Source: Spongilla lacustris (Eukaryota; Porifera; Demospongiae; Spongillida; Spongillidae). Taken from it: a stretch of 64,000 nt of DNA. The translations under genes were made by a program, and so were the position numbers. Location: positions 8,278,624 to 8,342,623 of the forward strand of contig OX442423.1 in assembly GCA_949361645.1 (NCBI GenBank), written 5' to 3'. The notes beneath the pieces are model-generated. The model ran no database searches, was not told the DNA's origin, and saw nothing but the letters and a program-made list of their open reading frames with translations. Positions 23,216-35,400 of the stretch are shown here, piece after piece (positions within the stretch are counted from its first letter, which is position 1; each line of letters opens with the position of its first letter).

Positions 23216-23480
23216 ATCAGTGGCGGATCCAGGGGGGGGGGGGGGGGCACCGGGGGCACGTGCTCCCCCCCCCCCCCCCCCCCCCCCCTTCCGGACGATT
23301 CATTAAATATTCATGAGTGTGTTTTGCGTACCGTGTGCGATTATAACCGCACGAAACAGTGCCGCGGTTAGCCACAGCGCTGATACATGTACAATGTACT
23401 GACACGGGCGGATCTGGGGGGGGGGGGGGGAGGGGGGGGGGGGGGGGGGGGCGCACCGGGGGCACGTGACCCCCCCCCCC
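23216..23480. mobile_element. Poly-G/poly-C flanked repeat ends (MITE-like)
   Basis: Two related blocks, GGCGGATCCAGGGG at 23222 and GGCGGATCTGGGGG at 23407, each run into long G tracts, CACCGGGGGCACGTG and then long C tracts. The repeated GGCGGATC-G(n)-CACGTG-C(n) design looks like the ends of a repeated element that folds on itself. Homopolymer lengths in such tracts are easily misassembled. Confidence 0.45.
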
Positions 23481-24254
23481 CCCCCTTTCAACAATCCCAC
23501 TATATTCACATGACGTGGCACGTTGCTCGTTCTTCAATAATTTGAGTGTTTTTTTGTGTTTTCAATGAGCGCACACTGATAGCGGAGCGATCTGATCGGC
23601 CATGTACATGTACAGCGTTTGTAGCGCATATCGTTATTCATACCTAACCGGGTGTGGTTTGTGGCACATGTAGGTCCTGCGTTAACATCGAACAGTTGTT
23701 ACCTATCTCTGCCTGTAACGGAATATATTGTGTCTGATGCATATTCACTGTAGTGTGCATATTTATCGCCATATTGTGGGAGAGGAACACAGCAAAAATA
23801 AAAAAAGAAAGAAGACCGCAAATCGAGACTTGATTTTACAAGTGATCTGACACATATATACATACTGATACAGACTGATTACATGCAGCCTGCATGCACA
23901 TTCAATCGTTGATTTTCATATGATTTTCTTACATTTTTTTCCTGCGGAAACCAACCTCGGCCGGCGCCTTATATCACAAGGAAAGTGACGCAAAATTATA
24001 TCCCTATTTTGCTATTTGTGACTCAAATGAAGCGTTATGGCTATGATACACAATGTGCGATAGGTCCGGCACACATGGCAGCATTTTTCGTAACAATTTT
24101 AGGCCCGAAACTATTTGCTCATCTAAATTCTAATAGCACGGTGCAAATACTTTTTCTAGATCGATCTTGTAGTGCAATTTTTAATTGTACATATAAATAA
24201 AAGCACTAAAACTAGCATAGTTTTAATGCTTTAATACTAAGATAGTATCAAAAG

Positions 24255-24385
24255 CTTCCGCGCTTCGCGCGGGAGGGGGCATATCCCCCTCCCGTACCCA
24301 CCCCCTTCTGGGGTCCACACCCACTTTTTATAACTTTTATTAACCGTGCCCCCCCCATAAAAAAATCCTGCATCCGCCCCTGCTG
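24255..24385. mobile_element. Transposon-end-like sequence
   Basis: GC-rich block with CTTCCGCGCTTCGCGCGGGA (a small hairpin), then GGGGTCCACACCCAC and a poly-C run, closing AAAATCCTGCATCCGCCCCTG. The reverse complement, CAGGGGCGGATGCAGGATTT, has the look of a transposon terminus. The partner end was not located with confidence. Confidence 0.35.
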
Positions 24386-24489
24386 ATGTTGATTTATGTC
24401 GTGCAACGGTCATGTGCTGCATTGGCGTGCTCTTTATAGAGTGTTTTCCGATCTGTTGTAAGTGTTTACATATAAGGTGATGCTCACTT

Positions 24490-27130
24490 CCCGTACGACC
24501 GGGCACCCTGTCAACAGTCTATAATCTCTGTTTGTACTACTGTCACTGCTAGCCAAGAGGTCATCTTCAGGTTAGGAATTAAGGCATAGATGATATATTC
24601 TAACCTACAGTACCGGTTAGGGTTCGTGGATACGGCGGCCCGCCCATCGATCAGCCTTAGCATCCCGGGTCTACATAGTAGACATCTGTACCCATGTGTG
24701 TGAGGTAAGGTTGCAAGCCGATGTTAACCCCCGTATTGAATTGAATCCCCGAATCACTTAAGTCTTAAACTTCACTGTTAAGTCTTTTAAGAGGATTGAA
24801 TGTGGCTGGAGGTTTTAATGCTTTTTTTTTTTTTCCCGGTTTGATTACAAATGGGTACCCAGGATCAAATCCAGACCCGGTGATGGCGTCACGTGCACTT
24901 CGGATACTGGGACGCTGAACCCTACATCATATAGTGTTGAAGCTGATAGAGTAGGGGGACCAAAGTGGTCTTGTAAGGACGGACAGTGTTCAACACACAG
25001 GCTGAGCTGGTGTCGTTGGACCACAATATGCTGACAAGCCTGACATCGACTCCAATATATCTCTAGTATCTGGGGTCTCTGTGCAGTGTTCAGATCTGAA
25101 TGGAGATGCTAAATCGCCTTACTTCAGCAAGTGGATGGTATGTGTAGCTAAGCTACATGTATGTTTGAAGTTGTGTGCTTTCTCTATTCTTCACCCTGTG
25201 TACAAAATACTGACATTGTAAATTGTTGTTTGATTACAATGGCATATACATGTACATTCAGTTGAATTAGAAGTGGTATCAAGAGAGGGGAGGAGTATAA
25301 GAGAGGAAGGGTAAGAGGGAGGGGAAAGAGGGGAGGGATAAGAGACATTTACATGTATGACCACACCTTGGCTCCATGTAAAATAGATGAACAAACATTG
25401 TACATGTCACTGCATTGAATGAACACATCATGAATATTCATTTTAAAATGGTTCTGTTTACATGTAATAACTTGAATGGCACATGCAGTGATGACGAAGA
25501 GCCTTTCCTCACCTTACAGCTCCTCCTTCCTCTCCACACCATCACTTTATCCACCATCACACTCTACTTTGTCCTTCCCACTACACCCACTACACATTCA
25601 CAGCTTCCAGGACACATGTACATCACACACATCTTCATCTCCTTAGATACTGATACCAATTGGATGGGGTCTTTGTAACTCATCAACGCCAGTTCCTATA
25701 CCTGCCTGGGATCAACGGAACCATGGTCAGCTCTACCCTGGCTACTGTAAAGGGTGTGGACAACATGACCTACAACATCTCTATAGAGGAGGGCTGTGGA
25801 TGGGTGATAGGCAATGGTGTGTGTGTGTGTTCATGGCCACCCCATGTTTGTGTGTTCATGGCTACCCCATGTTTGTGTGTTCATGGCTACCCCATGTTTG
25901 TGTGTTCATGGCTACCCCATGTTTGTGTGTTCATGGCCACCCCATGTTTGTGTGTTCATGGCTACCCCATGTTTGTGTGTTCATGGCCACCCCATGTTTG
26001 TGTGTTCATGGCCACCCCATGTTTGTGTGTTCATGGCTACCCCATGTTTGTGTGTTCATGGCTACCCCATGTTTGTGTGTTCATGGCCACCCCATGTTTG
26101 TGTGTTCATGGCCATCCCATGTTTGTGTGTTCATGGCTACCCCATGTTTGTGTGTTCATGGCTACCCCATGTTTGTGTGTTCATGGCTACCCCATGTTTG
26201 TGTGTTCATGGCTACCCCATGTTTGTGTGTTCATGGCTACCCCATGTGTGTGTGTTCATGGCTACCCCATGTGTGTGTGTTCATGGCTACCCCATGTTTG
26301 TGTGTTCATGGCTACCCCATGTTTGTGTGTTCATGGCTACCCCATGTTTGTGTGTTCATGGCTACCCCATGTTTGTGTGTTCATGGCTACCCCATGTTTG
26401 TGTGTTCATGGCTACCCCATGTTTGTGTGTTCATGGCTACCCCATGTGTGTGTGTTCATGGCTACCCCATGTGTGTGTGTTCATGGCTACCCCATGTTTG
26501 TGTGTTCATGGCTACCCCATGTTTGTGTGTTCATGGCTACCCCATGTTTGTGTGTTCATGGCTACCCCATGTTTGTGTGTTCATGGCTAATCCATGTTTG
26601 TGTGTTCATGGCTACCCCATGTGTGTGTGCCACATGCACACATACACTGTAAACACACAATTCCCTTATGTGCATGGGGGGGGGGGGGGGGGGGGGGCCA
26701 TAAAATCTTCATTACATGTACTCTTACTATTTCTTGCAAAGGACACTAGCTATGTGAAGACCTGTTTGGCTGATCCGTGCCACACCCCTCTCATCGGTAA
26801 CCAGGCAACCATCGCTGCAATGCGGATCACCTGTCCCCCACACAGCTCAGGTATAGCTCTGTCCACCTTAGCCCCCCCCCCCCCTCCCCCCTTCTCTCCT
26901 CCTACATGTACATGTACATGTAATTACATCTTTTCTTGGGTGTGCATGTCCTGCCAGAAAAGTATAATTCTGATATCAAATAAATTAGTTCTAAGGAACC
27001 ATACTTACAGAGACAGGAAATCATTTTTAATGGCTTCTCATATTTATCCTCCTCCCCATTCCTCATCACATACATCATCACCACTTGTGTTATTGCCGTC
27101 ATGTTACAAAAGAATGGTTCCGAGTCTAAC
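24490..27130 (+). pseudogene. Receptor E: decayed copy of receptor D
   Basis: Pieces occur in the same order as receptor D. A leader-exon remnant ends at 24571 (donor GTTAGG, no ATG in the right place). An Ig exon at 24836-25137 shares ACAAATGGGTACCCAGGATC and the AGCAAGTGGATG/GTATGT end with D but is broken by deletions and frameshifts. A stem-like exon lies near 25516-25615. An FN3-like exon, about 25677-25816, ends GGCAATG/GT. The exon 26742-26850 reads SYVKTCLADPCHTPLIGNQA and ends CACAGCTCAG/GTATAG exactly as in D. Weak TM-like sequence follows to 27115. The start and the Ig frame are lost, so I call it a pseudogene. Single intact exons may still be used by splicing. Confidence 0.7.
25816..26625. 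repeat. 25-bp minisatellite, about 32 copies
   Basis: Unit GTTTGTGTGTTCATGGCTAC followed by CCCAT, very homogeneous, inside what would be the intron between the FN3-like exon and the next exon of pseudogene E. Because 25 is not a multiple of three, all three forward frames cycle through the same 25-residue pattern. It is read as intronic satellite, not protein. Confidence 0.9.
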
Positions 27131-27849
27131 TAAAAGGGTCAGTGACACATACATGTACATGTACAGAATTGGTAAGTAAGTTTAGTCTTAAAGGTTGTAC
27201 CTGGTTAGTGACTTCACTGTCCCTCCCACCACTATCCCCTATAGGTCCTAGCCACTGCGGCCATTGTTGTAGGTGTGGCATCACCAGTGCTATTGCTGTA
27301 TTTTGAATTCCGATACACACAGAACATGTCCCTACTGCTTCATAGCATCTGGATGTCAATCACAAACCGTTAGGAATCTATTAGTTTATTGATTTTAAAG
27401 AGGTACCCACCAAACCTTGGTTACTTGGCTACTGTACAATTCCGATTAATTAGTGATAACATATAATGTGGTTCTGCTGGTTCAAAGCATAAGCTTAAGA
27501 CTAATAAGAGTAGAACCATCTATGGTAGAACACACTCTCCCCCTCTCCACTAACCTCATACTATTGCTAAATGTATGAAGGGAATGTATGCATGTAGATA
27601 ATTACCATTTTGCTGACTGAATCACTGTTATTTCACCTGGCCAAGTAATCGCCATGTCACTAGGTATGGTTTTGCTGTTCGTTTATTACTCCTCCTGAAC
27701 ATAAAAACAGTCTACTCAGGGGGCATAGATTGTAACCATAGATAAACTATCTTGGTTGTAACAGATACTCATTCCTTGCTCAGGTTTGAAAGGGTTATTG
27801 TCCCTACTGTTATTAGTCTTGCTTTGTTGAAAGCGGTCCTTGGTGCTGG

Positions 27850-28072
27850 GAACACCAAAGGCTAGAGTCATAGAAGCATATGCCCCTCCCACCTCAAGGC
27901 CCACCAGTATAGGTACATGTATGGATGTGATATCAACGATGCTCCCTTATCCTCCTCCCCATCCCCAGATCAGGCAGCCATTGCTGTGGGCGTGGTTGTT
28001 CCCATCATTGCTCTAACCATCATCACCATCAGTGCTACTGTTGTCCTTTTACTTCTAAAGAAAGAAAATTAA
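27850..28072 (+). pseudogene. Copy of receptor C 3' end (stem plus TM exon)
   Basis: A short Pro-rich stem remnant ends near 27912. After the acceptor CATCCCCAG comes an intact TM exon 27969-28072 (AIAVGVVVPIIALTIITISA, then LLKKEN and TAA). No Ig exon of the C type precedes it. With the following 370 bp it duplicates the 3' end of receptor C. Confidence 0.65.
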
Positions 28073-28440
28073 TATTTTTGTCATATTTGCCAATAGATAG
28101 AGTTAATAGCATGCCGATGATGTATGGGTATGGGTTTAGAGTTGTGCAGCATGGGAATGTGCATGCAGTATGGATTGGAGTATTGGGACAGTAACAATTG
28201 CACATGCATGCATGGTATATGTGTTGCTTGATAGGAACTGCTGCCGGAAAACTCAGTAATCTGAGTGCATAGCTACATGTAGCTAGGTAGCACCATCTCT
28301 GATGACCTGAGATATTGGAGGCTTGGAGCACAATATATATTGAGCTCAATTGGATCAGAAAGATAATCTAGATACCAAACGGCCATGCATGTAGTATGTA
28401 TGCTCCAGCTAGCCATGAGTGCATGTAGGTGTGTTCATTT
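28073..28440. repeat. Segmental duplicate of 22378-22960
   Basis: The 3' flank of receptor C is repeated here, for example ATGGGTATGGGTTTAGAGTT, GTGCATGCAGTATGGATTGG and CATCTCTGATGACCTGAG. The tandem repeat found in the first copy is collapsed to a single unit here. Confidence 0.8.
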
Positions 28441-28945
28441 GACATCCTTATCGGCGTACCCATCGTTATTTAATTAAATAAATTATTGTATTAATTGTAG
28501 AAGACTAGACGACTCGACTACCGCGATGACTACACTGTAAAAATAATACTACAGTAAGCGGCACATGCAAGGTCGTTCGGCGTAGCCCGACCTTCGCATA
28601 GTAACGCCCAACTACATGTTCATATATATGTACTGTACTACGCCTATACATGTATCGATCATTTTATTGTGGTTTTCATCGATAGACAAAATTTGTCAGA
28701 GATCTATATACTTGTATGGCTTTTAGATCTAGATCTGTGGGAGAGCCTGTTCACAAATACATGTAGACCAGGAAATTTGATAGCACATCCGGAGGCAGCC
28801 ACAGCGATGTGAATCAACAAAGCGGTGTAGCACGTGATGTTACATCATTATTTATCGCTGCCTACATGTATCCTCAAAGGTCAACGGTCAACTGCATTCA
28901 TCATTGGCGTGCTCTGTATAGAGAGTTTGATGTAGTTGGGCCTCG

Positions 28946-29007
28946 AGTTGGGCGTAGCCCAACCTTCGCGTATTGGCCAATACGCGAAAGTCGGGCTACG
29001 CCCAACT
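28946..29007. repeat. 62-nt near-perfect palindrome beside the receptor D start
   Basis: Arms AGTTGGGCGTAGCCCAACCT... and its complement meet at TATTGG/CCAATA (centre 28976/28977), with two or so mismatches. The end lies 8 nt before the ATG at 29015 and 14 nt before the ATG at 29021. A related but imperfect block (GGCGTAGCCCGACCTTCGCA) occurs at 28580. It may be a small MITE, or a hairpin in the promoter or 5' UTR. Confidence 0.8.
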
Positions 29008-29020
29008 AAGTTTGATGTTT

Positions 29021-29338
29021 ATGGAGTCTAATCGTACCAAGGTGATGTTATTATACGGCACTGTCGCCATCATATTGCTAGTGTCACTGCTAGCTAAGAT
29101 GTCATCTGCAGGTTAGTATACTGGAAGGCCTAGATTATATATTCTAAACACGTGCGCCCTACAGTACCGGTACGCCTGTCCATCAGCTGGGTATGGGTCT
29201 ACATTAGTGAAGTAGAATGAGTCTGGGCCTATATACATAGTGGACGTACATCTACTAGTATGTACTAGTATATTAATTATACCCATCTGGGCATCTGTGT
29301 TGGGAAGGAGTCGGAAGGCTTTGCCGATTTAAGTCGGC

Positions 29339-29416
<78 letters not shown>

Positions 29417-32400
29417 CCTCCCTCCCTCCCTCCCTCCCTCCCTCCCTCCCTCCCTCCCTCCCTCCCTCCCTCCCTCCCTCCCTCCCTCCCTCCCTCCCTC
29501 CCTCCCTCCCTCCCTCCCTCCCTCCCACCCTCCCTCCCTCCCTCCCTCCCTCCCTCCCTCCCTCCCTCCCTCCCTCCCTCCCTCCCTCCCTCCCTCCCTC
29601 CCTCCCTCCCTCCCTCCCTCCCTCCCTCCCTCCCTCCCTCCCTCCCTCCCTCCCTCCCCCCTCCCTCCCTCCCTCCCTCCCTCCCTCCCTCCCTCCCTCC
29701 CTCCCTCCCTCCCACCCTCCCTCCCTCCCTCCCTCCCTCCCTCCCTCCCTCCCTCCCTCCCTCCCTCCCTCCCTCCCTCCCTCCCTCCTCCCCTCCCTCC
29801 CTCCCTCCCTCCCTCCCTCCCTCCCACCCACCCCTCCCTCCCTCCCTCCCTCCCTCCCTCCCTCCCTCCCTCCCACCCTCCCTCCCTCCCTCCCACCCTC
29901 CCTCCCTCCCTCCCTCCCTCCCTCCCTCCCTCCCTCCCTCCCTCCCCTCCCTCCCTCCCTCCCACCCTCCCTCCCTCCCTCCCTCCCTCCCTCCCTCCCT
30001 CCTCCCCTCCCTCCCTCCCACCCTCCCTCCTCCCTCCCTCCCTCCCTCCCTCCCTCCCTCCCCTCCCTCCCTCCCTCCCTCCCTCCCTCCCTCCCTCCCT
30101 CCCTCCCTCCCTCCCTCCCTCCCTCCCTCCCTCCCTCCCTCCCTCCCTCCCTCCCTCCCTCCCTCCCTCCCTCCCTCCCTCCCTCCCTCCCTCCCTCCCT
30201 CCCTCCCTCCCTCCCTCCCTCCCTCCCTCCCTCCCTCCCTCCCTCCCTCCCTCCCTCCCTCCCTCCCTCCCTCCCTCCCTCCCTCCCCTCCCTCCCTCCC
30301 TCCCTCCCTCCCTCCCTCCCTCCCTCCCTCCCTCCCTCCCTCCCTCCCTCCCTCCCTCCCTCCCTCCCTCCCTCCCTCCCTCCCTCCCTCCCTCCCTCCC
30401 TCCCTCCCTCCCTCCCTCCCTCCCTCCCTCCCTCCCTCCCTCCCTCCCTCCCTCCCTCCCTCCCTCCCTCCCTCCCTCCCTCCCTCCCTCCCTCCCTCCC
30501 TCCCTCCCTCCTCCCTCCCTCCCTCCCTCCCTCCCTCCCTCCCTCCCTCCCTCCCTCCCTCCCTCCCTCCCTCCCTCCCTCCCTCCCTCCCTCCCTCCCT
30601 CCCTCCCTCCCTCCCTCCCTCCCTCCCTCCCTCCCTCCCTCCCTCCCTCCCTCCCTCCCTCCCTCCCTCCCTCCCTCCCTCCCTCCCTCCCTCCCTCCCT
30701 CCCTCCCTCCCTCCCTCCCTCCCTCCCTCCCTCCCTCCCTCCCTCCCTCCCTCCCTCCCTCCCTCCCTCCCTCCCTCCCTCCCTCCCTCCCTCCCTCCCT
30801 CCCTCCCTCCCTCCCTCCCTCCCTCCCTCCCTCCCTCCCTCCCTCCCCCTCCCTCCCTCCCTCCCTCCCTCCCTCCCTCCCTCCCTCCCTCCCTCCCTCC
30901 CTCCCTCCCTCCCTCCCTCCCTCCCTCCCTCCCTCTCTCTCTCTCCCCTGCCCCCTCCCGCTCCCTTTCTCTCCCTCTCCCCCTCTCCCTCTCCCCCTCT
31001 CCCTCTCCCCCTCTCCGATCCCCCTCCCTTTCTCCCCCTCTCCCCCTCTCCCTCCCCTCCCTTTCTCTCCCCCCCCCCCCCCCCCCCCCGTACTGAATCC
31101 CATAGGTGGATTGCATGTGGCTGGAGTTAATGCCTTCTTTTTCCTCCAGTTACCTATTTGACTACAAATGGGTACCCAGGATCAATTCAGACAAACGGCA
31201 CTTTGTTATTCAGACCCGGTGATGGAGTAGTTCTAAACTGCACATCGAATACTGGAAAACTGAAATGGGCATCTTCAGTCACACGCCCTACATCATATAG
31301 TGTAGCTGATAGAGTAGGGGACCAAAGTGGTCTTGTAAGGACAGACAATGGAGAGACAGTGTTCAACACACAGCTGGTGTCGGTGGAGCAGAATACGCTG
31401 ACATCGACTCTGACTGCACCCAATATATCTCTAGTATCTGGGGTCACTGTGCAGTGTTCAGATCTGAATGGAGATGCTAAATTCGTGTTACTTCAGCAAG
31501 TGGATGGTATGTTTAGTAGCTGTGTTTGAAGTTGCATGTTTTCATAGTAAATCATGGCATATACATTCAAAGGGGTAAGAGGGGAGGGGTAAAAGGGGAG
31601 GAGTAAGGGGAGGGGTAAGAAGGAAGGGATAAGAGGGGAGGAGTAAGAGTGGAGGAGTAAGAGGACATTGTAAGTGTGCCTGTGTGTAGTGTGTGCCTGT
31701 GTAGTGTGTAGTGTGTACCTGTGTGTAGTGTGTGCCTGTGTGTAGTGTGTACCTGTGTGTAGTGTGTGCCTGTGTGTAGTGTGTGCCTGTGTGTAGTGTG
31801 TGCCTGTGTGTAGTGTGTGCCTGTGTGTAGTGTGTGCCTGTGTGTAGTGTGTGCCTGTGTGTAGTGTGTGCCTGTATGTAGTGTGTGCCTGTGTGTAGTG
31901 TGTGTGCCTGTATGTAGTGTGTGCCTGTGTGTAGTGTGTGCCTGTGTGTAGTGTGTGCCTGTGTGTAGTGTGTGCCTGTATGTAGTGTGTGCCTGTGTGT
32001 AGTGTGTGCCTGTATGTAGTGTGTGCCTGTGTGTAGTGTGTACCTGTGTGTAGTGTGTGCCTGTGTGTAGTGTGTGCCTGTGTGTAGTGTGTGCCTGTGT
32101 GTAGTGTGTGCCTGTATGTAGTGTGTGCCTGTGTGTAGTGTGTGCCTGTATGTAGTGTGTGCCTGTGTGTAGTGTGTGCCTGTGTGTAGTGTGTGCCTGT
32201 ATGTAGTGTGTGCCTGTGTGTAGTGTGTGTGCCTGTATGTAGTGTGTGCCTGTGTGTAGTGTGTGCCTGTGTGTAGTGTGTGCCTGTGTGTAGTGTGTGC
32301 CTGTATGTAGTGTGTGCCTGTGTGTAGTGTGTGCCTGTATGTAGTGTGTGCCTGTGTGTAGTGTGTACCTGTGTGTAGTGTGTGCCTGTGTGTAGTGTGT

Positions 32401-35400
32401 GCCTGTGTGTAGTGTGTGCCTGTATGTAGTGTGTGCCTGTGTGTAGTGTGTGTGCCTGTGTGTAGTGTGTGCCTGTGTGTAGTGTGTGCCTGTGTGTAGT
32501 GTGTGCCTGTGTGTAGTGTGTGCCTGTGTGTAGTGTGTGCCTGTGTGTAGTGTGTGCCTGTGTGTAGCGTGTGCCTGTGTGTAGCGTGTGCCTGTATGTA
32601 GTGTGTGCCTGTGTGTAGTGTGTGCCTGTGTGTAGTGTGTGCCTGTGTGTAGTGTGTGCCTGTGTGTAGTGTGTGCCTGTGTGTAGTGTGTGCCTGTGTG
32701 TAGTGTGTGCCTGTGTGTAGTGTGTGCCTGTGTGTAGTGTGTGCCTGTATGTAGTGTGTGCCTGTGTGTAGTGTGTGCCTGTGTGTAGTGTGTGCCTGTG
32801 TGTAGTGTGTGCCTGTGTGTAGTGTGTGCCTGTGTGTAGTGTGTGCCTGTGTGTAGTGTGTGCCTGTGTGTAGTGTGTGCCTGTGTGTAGTGTGTGCCTG
32901 TGTGTAGTGTGTGCCTGTGTGTAGTGTGTGCTTGTGTGTAGTGTGTGCCTGTGTGTAGTGTGTGCCTGTGTGTAGTGTGTGAATAGATCCACATGTGTAT
33001 GTACATGGTACACAACACATACATGATACTTATGTGTATGTGATGTGTGAGTTTGGTGTTTTGTGTGTTTGGTGTGATTGTGGCGTGTGATGTGTTGTGC
33101 TGATATTTGTGCTTAACATGTAGGGCACGGTATTTGAGCATACAATATACATGTAACATGCACATATAAATAGGGTGCTTCTCCAACCTCTTCCTCCATC
33201 TCCTTACCACCATAATCTCTTTATACAGCTCGGCCTCCATCTCCTATCTCCACCACAGCTTCTCCTTCATACCCTATCTCCACCACCCCGTCCTTCCCCA
33301 CTTCACTTGTCTACGTGAAGGTAAGGTCGATATATTGTGAACTCCAGATATTTTAGATTACAATGTAAATTAATGGACAGCATTTTTGTTTAATTTTAAG
33401 GTGGAGTTTTAAAGTTAACTTAAAATAGTCATACGACTGGCACATTTATTGCCTGATATATGATACACTATATCTACAGTATACTTGTGGTATGCACATA
33501 CATAATATATGCTCTCCAAGAACAACATTACTACCTATAACATCACTTGATCTCCTTAGCTGGGTCTTTTAAACTCAACAACAGTTCCTGTACCCGGGAT
33601 CAGTGGAATCCTGGTTAATTCTATCTTGGTTACTGTAAAGGGTCTGAATAACTTGACCTACAACATCTCAGGGGAGGAGGACTGTGGTCCATTCAATGGT
33701 AACTTTGCATGACCTGTGTGTTTAGCTACCATATGGTAGTGGCTAGTCTGTACATGTTTCATTATTAGTGATATATGCTTTGTACCACACACACATGCAC
33801 CCACACCTATACACACATACACCCACACACAAATATACTCACACATACACCCACACACAAATATACTCACACATACACCCACACACACATGCACTTGCAC
33901 ACATACACACATACACCCACACACAAATATACTCATACACACATACACACATACACACACGCACATGCACCCACACACACATTCACACACACATACACAC
34001 ATACACACACACAGTAAGTAGCAGTCAGGACCTAATCCAAAGTTGTGAGGGAGCACAGAACATCTCCATCAGTGTGTACTATTTGGATGAAGTCAGTAGT
34101 TATGTGAAGACCTATTGGACTGATCAGTGCCACACCCCTCTCATCAGTAACCAGGCAACCGTCACTGCAATAAAGATCACCTGCACACCACACAGCTCAG
34201 GTATAGCTCTGTCCACCTTGACTCCATGACTATGTTATCATCTTCCTCTAGTGGTAGGCATGCCCACATGGCAAAAGGTGCTCATAGGAGTGGGCGCGGG
34301 CGTGGGGGCCATTGGGGCATGCGTGATGCTGGCAGTCATTTACATGCTTCGCACAAAGAGTGGCAAGCTGTGGATTAATCGGCTACGTACATGTAGATGC
34401 TGGAGAAAAGCAGGTGTGTGTTTGTGTGTGTGTGTAAGTGTACATGTACATTGTATGTCTGTGTGGTGTTTGTGTGTGTATGTGTGTATGTTTGTATGTT
34501 TGTATGTGTGTGTAAATGTGTATGTGGTGTTTGTGTGTGTATGTGTGTGTGCGTTGCACAAGCACATGTACATTGTACATGTGCTTGTGCATGTGTTTGC
34601 CCATCACCTTGTATACATGTACATGTACATGTAATTGGTTCATGAAATCATTATCTGTCCTTAATGTGTAAATGCTTACCTCCTATACATGTACATGTGA
34701 CATGTGATGTGACATGTGACATGTGACATGTGATGATGTGTGATCTTCCTCTTTCACCATTAGCACTTCTGCCACTATATAATCGCAATACATGTACACA
34801 AGTACATGATCATGTACCTACATATGTAAGTTGTGCAACCTGTGTACCTAGTGATGGTGTGTACCTAGTGATGGTGTGTACCTAGTGATGGTGTGTACCT
34901 AGTGATGGTGTGTACCTAGTGATGGTGTGTACCTAGTGATGGTGTGTACCTAGTGATGGTGTGTACCTAGTGATGGTGTGTACCTAGAGATGGTGTGTAC
35001 CTAGTGATGGTGTGTACCTAGTGATGGTGTGTACCTAGTGATGGTGTGTACCTAGAGATGGTGTGTACCTATTGATGGTGTGTACCTAGTGATGGTGTGC
35101 ACCTAGTGATGGTGTGCACCTAGTGATGGTGTGTACCTAGTGATGGTGTGTACCTAGTGATGGTGTGTACCTAGTGATGGTGTGTACCTAGAGATGGTGT
35201 GTACCTAGTGATGGTGTGTACCTAGTGATGGTGTGCACCTAGTGATGGTGTGCACCTAGTGATGGTGTGTACCTAGTGATGGTGTGTACCTAGTGATGGT
35301 GTGTACCTAGAGATGATGTGTACCTAGTGATGGAAAAATTCTACATGTAATATATGTACTACATGTAGTACATATATTAACAATTACAATTTGATTGATG

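Noticed and set aside
25660..27179. Long forward frames (up to 459 codons) with repeated CVFMATPCLCVHGYP
   Set aside because: A 25-bp satellite cycling through all frames, located where a receptor intron is expected.
29273..31116. Gly-Arg-Glu repeat proteins of about 600 residues on the minus strand
   Set aside because: Pure product of the GGGA tetranucleotide array in intron 1 of receptor D.
31493..33240. Thr/His-rich repeat proteins of about 500 residues on the minus strand
   Set aside because: The 17-bp minisatellite is read in three frames; no supporting exon structure.
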